In this document: positions 57,801-64,000 of the stretch, in pieces
Position numbering within the stretch: the stretch's first letter is position 1
Layout: each line of letters starts with the position of its first letter
Source: Pseudopyrenochaeta lycopersici
Lineage: Eukaryota > Ascomycota > Dothideomycetes > Pleosporales > Pseudopyrenochaetaceae
Length of the DNA stretch: 64,000 bases
Assembly (NCBI GenBank): GCA_003313425.1
Contig: NHZP01000010.1
Span: forward strand, 1,240,001 to 1,304,000
Direction of reading: 5' to 3'
Translations under genes and position numbers: made by a program
The notes under the pieces: generated by a model
The model's database searches: none
What the model saw: the letters and a program-made list of their open reading frames with translations, nothing else
Told to the model about the DNA's origin: nothing

Positions 57801-58247
57801 ATAGCGAAAGTAGGGCATTCGGTTGCGGGTGCTGAGGCTCAAGCCATTGGGCGAGGCGGTCGAGGCGGTGGCATCGTCGTCGCGCTTGGGCGTGGGATTG
57901 TTGGTGGTCGAGTCGGGCTTGTGGGGTGGGAGGAGTTGAGGGTCAATTGGGTGTTCCGACTTGCGGGTGGTGGTGGTTGTGTCCCTTGAGGCGGGCTTTT
58001 TGGGCTGCTTGGATGCATCGCTGGCCGGGTTGTCGTCGCCGTAGCCAGCGCAGTCGTGTTTGTTCTGCAGACAGGTGCCGCATACAGGGCGCTCACCGGA
58101 GCAGCGCGTCTTCTTGCGGCGACAGGTCAGACAGGCCGAGTTGATCCTGCGCCGCTTGGCATAGGGCCCATCGTGGTTGGTCACGAATCGGATGGGTTTC
58201 TGAGACACGGAATTTGCGGGCGCTGTCTGGGGAGCTCCGGGATTCAT
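54827..58247 (-). CDS. Zn2Cys6 transcription factor with repeat-filled introns
   Basis: A regulator of 1,008 aa; exons 57710-58247, 56323-57577, 55579-56147 and 54827-55491. The start at 58,247 gives MNPGAPQTAPAN. The finger ACLTCRRKKTRCSGERPVCG followed by TCLQNKHDC fits CX2CX6CX6CX2CX6C. The conserved RMPYFRYFGPTAIMPGFKQMV block follows. The fungal_trans region is at about residues 215-460 (DAILVDAVCALAARFS, DTFWSIFFLDR). The C-terminus is Pro/Ser-rich and acidic. It seems to be a conserved Pezizomycotina regulator, but I cannot name it. The GAA/TTC tract is intronic: donor at 56,322, acceptor at 56,148, joining NPFT to SQPIYIAACAF. Intron 1 uses donor GTACGC (57,709). It is divergent from ATP12, with 385 bp between starts. 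Confidence 0.9.
56148..56322 (-). repeat. (GAA/TTC)n microsatellite filling intron 2 of the regulator
   Basis: About 46 uninterrupted AAG/CTT triplets (56,180-56,318) fill nearly 80% of this 175-bp intron. The tract begins a few bases after the donor; the sense RNA strand is UUC/CUU. Translating through it gives long false Leu, Ser, Lys or Arg runs. Confidence 0.9.
57611..57690 (-). repeat. (GAGGGA)n-type repeat in intron 1 of the regulator
   Basis: About 80 bp of GAGAGGGAGG-type purine repeat on the plus strand, lying within the 132-bp intron 57,578-57,709. In the pre-mRNA it is a pyrimidine tract before the acceptor. Confidence 0.85.
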
Positions 58248-58632
58248 GAAAGGAGCTGGCGGACGGGCGATGGAGCAGACTGGAGACGCCCCACCACAGG
58301 AGGGCGCTGGAGATGCAGGGGCAGAGACGACTGCGGGGCGGCCGGGCGGTCGATCAGTTCGGATGCAGACGGCGGGGTGGACAAGCTGCAGGGCAACGGT
58401 GGAGCAGCAATTGCATCTTCGCAGGCGCCGGGCAGAGTAGCAGTTGGCATTGCGTGTGTGCAGTTGCGGAGCGGAGAAGCCGCACCTGGCAGATGCGCTA
58501 GTGGAGACCAGACTAGGCGCTACCACACAGCTTCTGCACTTCTACACAGCGACAACGCTGCCACCCCGACGCTGCAAGACTTTGCGCCACACCACCACCA
58601 CCACCACCACCACCACCACCACCACATCAGCC
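58248..58632. promoter_or_regulatory. Divergent promoter of the regulator and ATP12
   Basis: 385 bp between two starts. It ends with a (CAC/ACC)n run at about 58,588-58,624, just before the ATP12 ATG, probably in its 5' UTR. Confidence 0.55.
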
Positions 58633-59703
58633 ATGGAGTCGACGCTGCGGCTGGCAAGAGCACGCCGTCCCCTCTACCAATGCCTGCACACGTCGTCGGC
58701 ACGGCGGGCCACGCCGCTGCCCCATCCCTCAGTGGCCGGCCCTCGGCCAGAGACGCCGGCGCCGCAGCGGTCAGAGGCAGCCGAGCGCGTGGCCAGGAAG
58801 CGCAAGCAGGCCGACATGATGAAGCAGGCGCGTGAGATGCGCGAGATGCACGCGCCCTCGTCGACCAAGCCCAAGAGCATGCTGGCCAAGCGCTTCTGGA
58901 AGGACGTGGTGGTCAGGGAGGCCAACGGCGGCCTGCAAGTCTTCCTCGACCAGCGGCCGGTGCGCATGTCCAACAAGCAGATCCTCACGCTCCCGCTGTC
59001 CAAGCCGCAGCTGGCCACGGCCATTGCCCTCGAGTGGGACCTCCTCATGAGCGCCCAGCAGGCGCTCAAGACCGACTACATCCCCATGACGTCGCTCGCC
59101 GCCCGCGCCCTCGACATTGCCGCCGCCGACGCCGAGGGACGGGCAAACGTGCGAAACGACATCCTGCGCTACCTGATGCGCGTCCTGTCCACCGACACGC
59201 TGCTGTGCTGGGCCCCCGCCAAGCCGCTGAACGAGTCGCTGCAGCACGGAAAGACGCTGCGCCAGCTGCAGGAGGCCGCCGCCACCCGCATCATTGCCCA
59301 CCTCACCCGCCACGTGTGGCCCGGCGTGGAGATCAAGCCGACGCTGGACGCCGACAGCATCATGCCCGTGTCGCAGCCCGAGCCGACGCAGCAGGCGATT
59401 CGCGCGTGGTGTGCTGGCCTGCCTGCCTTTGAGCTCGCCGGCCTGGAGCGCGCCGTGCTGGCCTCCAAGAGCCTGCTGGTCAGCGCCCGGCTGGTGTACG
59501 AATGGGGCGAGGCCTTTGCGCCCGCGCGGCAGGCTGCCGACACGCGCCGGTTTGGCATCGACGACGCAGCCGAAGCCTCGAGTCTCGAGGTGAGTTGGCA
59601 GACGGGGCAGTGGGGGGAGGTGGAAGACACGCACGATGTGCAAAAGGAGGACTTGCGGAGACAGCTGGGGAGTGCCATTATCCTGGTTGGGGGTTCCTCA
59701 TGA
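58633..59703 (+). CDS. ATP12: ATP12, mitochondrial F1-ATPase assembly chaperone
   Basis: Chaperone for F1-alpha assembly in the mitochondrial matrix; one exon, 356 aa. The ATG at 58,633 starts a basic, Ser/Arg-rich presequence (MESTLRLARARRPLYQCLHT) as expected for import. The frame is open upstream but only through a (CAC)n Thr/His run. Core blocks: LAKRFWKDVVVREANGGLQV, LDQRPVRMSNKQILTLPLSK, AIALEWDLLMSAQQALKTDYIPMTSLAARALD, DTLLCWAP, and the C-terminal WGEVEDTHDVQKEDLRRQLGSAIILV. A GTGAGT near 59,590 lies within the conserved C-terminus and is not used. The coding sequence is very G+C-rich. Confidence 0.94.
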   Translation: MESTLRLARARRPLYQCLHTSSARRATPLPHPSVAGPRPETPAPQRSEAAERVARKRKQADMMKQAREMREMHAPSSTKPKSMLAKRFWKDVVVREANGGLQVFLDQRPVRMSNKQILTLPLSKPQLATAIALEWDLLMSAQQALKTDYIPMTSLAARALDIAAADAEGRANVRNDILRYLMRVLSTDTLLCWAPAKPLNESLQHGKTLRQLQEAAATRIIAHLTRHVWPGVEIKPTLDADSIMPVSQPEPTQQAIRAWCAGLPAFELAGLERAVLASKSLLVSARLVYEWGEAFAPARQAADTRRFGIDDAAEASSLEVSWQTGQWGEVEDTHDVQKEDLRRQLGSAIILVGGSS

Positions 59704-60172
59704 GCAATAATAATGTTGTCAGTAGATGATACATTTAGTATCCATGAGTTGTATTATAATTGTACAGTACAATGACTAGCATCACAACAGTGCAGTCACT
59801 AGTATAACCAGTACAGTTACTAGCATCATAACTATCATAACAGTACAATTACTAGCATTACAACAGCACAATTACTACCATTACAACAGCACAATAATTA
59901 GTATAATAACCAGTACAACACCTCATCCATGTCGGACCAACCACACGCTTGCACCGCCGTTCGCATGGCCGTGCTGTGATTCGCTGCAGCTGCGCCTTCG
60001 ACGCCCCTGACGACGACGCCGCCGCCGCCGCCGCAGCTGTCTGGAGAGCCCCGCTGCAGGCCGTTTTTTGACGTCAAAGCAGTACATAGTCTGGTAGACG
60101 CCGCCCCAGAAAACCCCAGTGCTGTCTGCTCCTGCCTGATTGTAGAGCTCGTGTCCTGCGCGCCAATTAACC
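59704..60172. repeat. Intergenic region with degenerate minisatellite
   Basis: From about 59,760 to 59,930, units resembling ACAGTACAATTACTAGCAT recur imperfectly about six to eight times. The rest is the OSBP promoter and 5' UTR, with a (CCG)n run at 60,018-60,034. No gene was seen. Confidence 0.6.
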
Positions 60173-63100
60173 ATGGACGGGTGAGTGCTCTCTCTCGTTC
60201 TCTCTCGTTCTCTTTCGCGCTCTCTCTCGCTCTGTCTCCCTGGCTCGTCTTCGTCTTAACACTACCAGACACAAGCGCTCCAAGTCGGGCGCCGTCAAGA
60301 ACCTGCTCTCCCTCTCCCGCGTCTCCTCCAAGACAGACGTGACGACGCCAGAGCTCACCGACTCGTCTCCACCGGGCTCGTCGGCCGCATCCCACCACCG
60401 CAGCCTCTCCAAGAAGCACCACCTCTCAGCCACCATGTCGAGCCCAAGTCCCGCCCACGACAGCCTGGCCCCCGCCTCGCCCGGCGGCGGCGGCCAGTCC
60501 GAGCCCTCGTCGCCCAAGCCCACGTCCATCGAGCAGTCGGTCAGGCTGTTCCGCGTCTTCGAGTCGCTGCGCAACGGCGACACGGCCGCCATCTCCAGGG
60601 CCATCCGCGACCAGTCAGCCCCCCAACAAGACAGCGGCGACGACAGCCGCTCGTCGCTGCAGCTCCCCACCGCCCGCACAGAGGGCACGTCGATCCTGCA
60701 TTTGGCCGTGCAGTGCGCCGAGCTGCCCGTCATCGACTTTGTCCTGTCCAATGCCACGCCCGCCTCCGACTCGCCCATTGAAATCAACGGCCGTGACCGC
60801 GACGGCAACACGCCGCTGCACCTCGCAGCCACCCTGGGCCGCACCCCCGTCGTGCGCATGCTGCTCGACCAGCCCGCCATCAACGACTCCATCACAAACT
60901 ACAATGGCCAGACCCCGCTCGACCTGGCCCGCACCCCGGACATCTTCCAGCAGCTGCAGCTGGCCCGCTCCCTCTTCATCGACACCAACGTCAAGCGCAT
61001 CCAGCAGCTCGTCGCCGCCGCCGACATGGACGCCCTGGAGAAGGTCCTGCAGGACCCCCGCATCAAGAGCACCCTGGACGTCAATGGCGGCGAGCTGGCC
61101 ACCGACCCCGTCGTCGTCGATGCTGGCGGCACCCTGCTGCACGAAGCCGCGAAGAAAAGGGACGTCAAGCTGGCCCAGCTCCTGCTCCTCAACGGCGCAG
61201 ACCCCTTTCGCCGCGACCGCAAGGGCAAGCTGCCCCAGGACTACACCAAAGACGACCGCACCCGCGCCATCCTGAAGCGTTCGCCTGCTGCCGCCGCTGC
61301 CCAAAGAGGCATCCAGGAGAAGACCATTCTAGCAGGCGGTCCCCAAGGCGGTGCCGCCGCCGCCGACAACAACAACGGCATGGGCGCCAAGGAATCCCGT
61401 GAAATGAAGGGCTACCTGAAAAAGTGGACAAACTACACAAGCGGCTACAAGTTGAGATGGTTTGTGCTCGAAGACGGCGTCTTGAGCTACTACAAGCATC
61501 AAGGTCCGCCTCAACCACTCACCTGCCATAAGAAACAAAAATAATAATAAAAACACGGAAAGGAAAAGCTAATATCTGCGCAGACGATACTGGCTCTGCC
61601 TGTCGCGGCGCAATCAACATGCGCATAGCCAAACTCTACATGGACCCCCAGGACAAGCAACGCTTTGAGATCCAAGGCAAGTCGTCGGTAAAGTACCACC
61701 TAAAGGCAAACCACCAGGTCGAAGCAAAGCGCTGGTACTGGGCGCTGAACAACGCCATTCAGTGGGCCAAGGACGAGGCCCGTGAAGAGGAGAAGCGTTC
61801 CACCCAAGATCAGGAAGCACTCAAACAAGCCAAAATCGAGCAAATCAGAGGAGAAGGCGATGCGTCCAGCTTCGCCAGCTCACGTGTGACTAGTTCGAAG
61901 AATCTCGCCGTTCCTCCCGCAGCCCAAGATGCTCCCTCTTTACGAACCGCAGTCAGTGTCACTGAAGATCCTGGGAGCACATACGAGCCCAGCCTCTCGG
62001 GACCTGAGCTCGGGAGAATGACCAGCCACATGGGTCCCGCTACCGTCGCTGGTGACGACGACGACGACGATGACGACTACGGCGATGATGGCAGCAGCCA
62101 CGAGATCAAGCCTCACAACAAAGATGCATTCAACATTACAGCCCAATCTGCCAAGCTGCAACTCGACCTGCTAACATCAGTCTCTGCTGCATTGCGCTCA
62201 GAGAAGAACAGGACCCCTACCTTGCAGATTTCCGATCCGACTATGCTGCAGGCCTTGGATTCGTACGAGTCTGCCATTGGCAACCTAAAAGGCCTGATTG
62301 GCGATCTTCTGCGCATCTCCAGGGACCGCGATGCCTACTGGCAGTACCGACTAGATCGCGAAGCAAATGTGCGGCGCATGTGGGAGGAAAGCATGGCCAA
62401 GGTTGCAAAGGAGCAGGAAGAACTTGAGACGAGGCTAGGCGAATCCGAGCTCAAGCGACGAAAGACAAAGACTGCGCTGCGCGAAGCCTTGGAAGACTAC
62501 GAGCTTGCCGGTCCTGGACCCACTATCAACGACGACGACGACGAAGAAGAAGAAGAAGAAGAAGATGAATTTGTCGAAGCCGCAGAAAAAGACTCGGACC
62601 AACACGCCGCCGTCAAGCCCAAGCCGAGCTTTCCCGCTCAAAAAGTGAGACGAAAAGCTACTTTTGCTGACATTGCCGCCGATATCTCGGAATCAGAGTC
62701 AGAAGACGATGAGGAATTCTTTGACGCTGTCGGTGCTGGCGAGGTAGAAGTCGTCGAGATGCCGGCTGCGCCTTTGGTCGTGAATGAGAAAGACATTGCA
62801 GCGTCTGCCGAAGACGTATTCGAGAAGAAACACGCCGAAATCGCCACTGCCTGGGCTGGATATGAAGATGGGCCACGACAGAGGCTCGCCATGGATGCGG
62901 ATGACAGGCCTAAAATCTCCCTCTGGGTAAGTTGCGCTGCACTTTTGAACATGCTCTTGACCCCTTCCACAATGGAGATCGACCAAAATTTCCAGATGCT
63001 AATTCAGCTGCTAGGGCATTCTTAAATCTATGATCGGGAAAGATATGACCAAGATGACTTTGCCCGTTTCTTTCAATGAACCTACATCGTTGCTGCAACG

Positions 63101-64000
63101 TGTTGCCGAGGACATGGAGTACACCGATCTTCTTGACACGGCTGCCGAACGCGCCGACTCGACGGAGCGATTGCTCTACGTGGCCGCTTTTGCTGCGTCC
63201 GAGTATGCATCCACCATTGGCCGCGTGGCTAAGCCATTCAACCCTCTACTTGCCGAAACCTACGAGTATGCCAGGCCGGACAAGGGCTATCGCTTCTTCG
63301 TCGAACAGGTCAGCCATCATCCACCAATCGGTGCTGCATATGCCGAATCGAAGAAGTGGGACTACTATGTGAGATTAACAACGTGCCCCGTTTGCTTATC
63401 CGAACACTGCTGATCTCTTTCTTTTTTTTTTTTTGTTTAGGGCGAATCTGCCGTCAAGTCCAAGTTCTACGGCAAGTCGTTTGACATCAATCCCCTCGGA
63501 ACATGGTTCTTGCGTCTCCGCCCCACGTCAAACGGTGGCAAGGAGGAGCTATACACTTGGAAGAAGGTCACTTCATCCGTCGTCGGTATCATTACCGGTA
63601 ACCCAGTTGTCGACAATTATGGGCCCATGGAAATCCGGAACTGGTCAACTGGTGAAGTGTGCCAACTCGAATTCAAGGCTCGCGGGTGGAAAGCCTCTTC
63701 GGCTTACCAGGTCGTCGGCAAAGTCCTGGATGCTGAGGGACGAGTGCGGTGGTCAGTTGGTGGCCGTTGGAATGACAAGATATTTGCACGCTTCACACCG
63801 GGCTTCGAAGATGCAGACATTGAAAAGGGCGGCAGCAAATCCAAGCATGACGATAATAAAGCCTTTTTGGTCTGGCAGGCACATAATAGACCTACAGGCA
63901 TCCCTTTCAACCTTACCCCTTTTGTCGTTACACTAAACGACATCCCTGATCGTCTTCGCCCGGTCGTTGCCCCTACAGACACTCGATTACGGCCCGATCA
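60173..64000 (+). CDS. Oxysterol-binding protein with ankyrin repeats and PH domain (Osh1/Osh2-like), partial
   Basis: A lipid-transfer protein that would carry sterol or PI4P at membrane contact sites. Exons: 60173-60180 (8 bp), 60269-61503, 61584-62926, 63015-63368 and 63441 to the window end, where it is cut. Ankyrin repeats are at about residues 165-330 ([49 protein letters not shown]). The PH domain is at about 388-495 ([25 protein letters not shown], split by intron 2). Acidic and coiled-coil regions follow. EFFDAVG at about 792-798 resembles an FFAT motif. The ORD has the signature EQVSHHPP and [10 protein letters not shown]. Intron 1 separates the first two codons and part of the third from the rest. 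Confidence 0.94.

Noticed and set aside
58771..59643. 290-codon minus frame over ATP12
   Set aside because: Antisense shadow caused by high G+C and lack of stop codons; ATP12 itself is clear.
60615..61304. 229-codon minus frame and a 178-codon plus frame (60,739-61,275)
   Set aside because: G+C-rich shadows of the OSBP ankyrin exon; compositionally biased and without motifs.

Overview
The window is nuclear DNA from a filamentous ascomycete (Pezizomycotina; Dothideomycetes is my guess, not proven). The evidence is fungal gene families (Zn2Cys6 regulators, a DUF1996 secreted protein, PRISE reductase, NRDE-2, UTP10, ATP12, an OSBP), short GT-AG introns of about 45-175 bp, and a long A+T-rich block with the signature of repeat-induced point mutation (RIP): CpA/TpG nearly gone, TpA in great excess, and TAG stops where Trp codons should be.

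Positions 1-20,350 are a graveyard of transposable elements with no intact host gene. It holds three decayed Ty3/gypsy-type pol regions on the minus strand, an unidentified RIP-degraded element, a complete hAT transposon with a perfect 8-bp target duplication nested in one retroelement, a MITE-like foldback split by an LTR-like repeat, three copies of that 375-bp repeat, and several short tandem repeats.

Positions 20,639-41,691 are an accessory gene cluster next to the RIP block: cytochrome P450 (-), PRISE-type reductase (+), acyl-CoA dehydrogenase (+), FAD monooxygenase (+), aldehyde dehydrogenase (+), alpha/beta hydrolase (+), Zn2Cys6 regulator (+), acyl-CoA ligase (-), MFS transporter (-) and amidohydrolase (+). 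No PKS, NRPS or terpene synthase is visible. With introns resolved, all six soluble catalytic enzymes from the reductase to the ligase end in -KL (QKL, GKL, SKL, PKL, FKL, SKL), which points to a peroxisomal pathway. Most of their promoters share a CGGAATTTCCG / AATTCCGC motif that a Zn2Cys6 protein could bind; the regulator's own promoter has it too. The MFS and amidohydrolase promoters lack it, so they may lie outside the regulon. A likely logic (inference) is CoA activation of a carboxylic acid, desaturation, then reduction, oxidation and hydrolysis in peroxisomes, with the P450 acting at the ER.

Positions 42,269-64,000 are mostly conserved genes: a secreted DUF1996 protein (-), NRDE-2 (-) divergent from UTP10 (+), a large Zn2Cys6 regulator (-) divergent from ATP12 (+), and an ankyrin-PH-OSBP lipid-transfer protein (+) that runs off the right edge. 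Two introns of the large regulator are filled by simple repeats, including about 46 uninterrupted GAA/TTC triplets.

All exon models were made by eye from splice signals, reading frame and family resemblance; no search was run.
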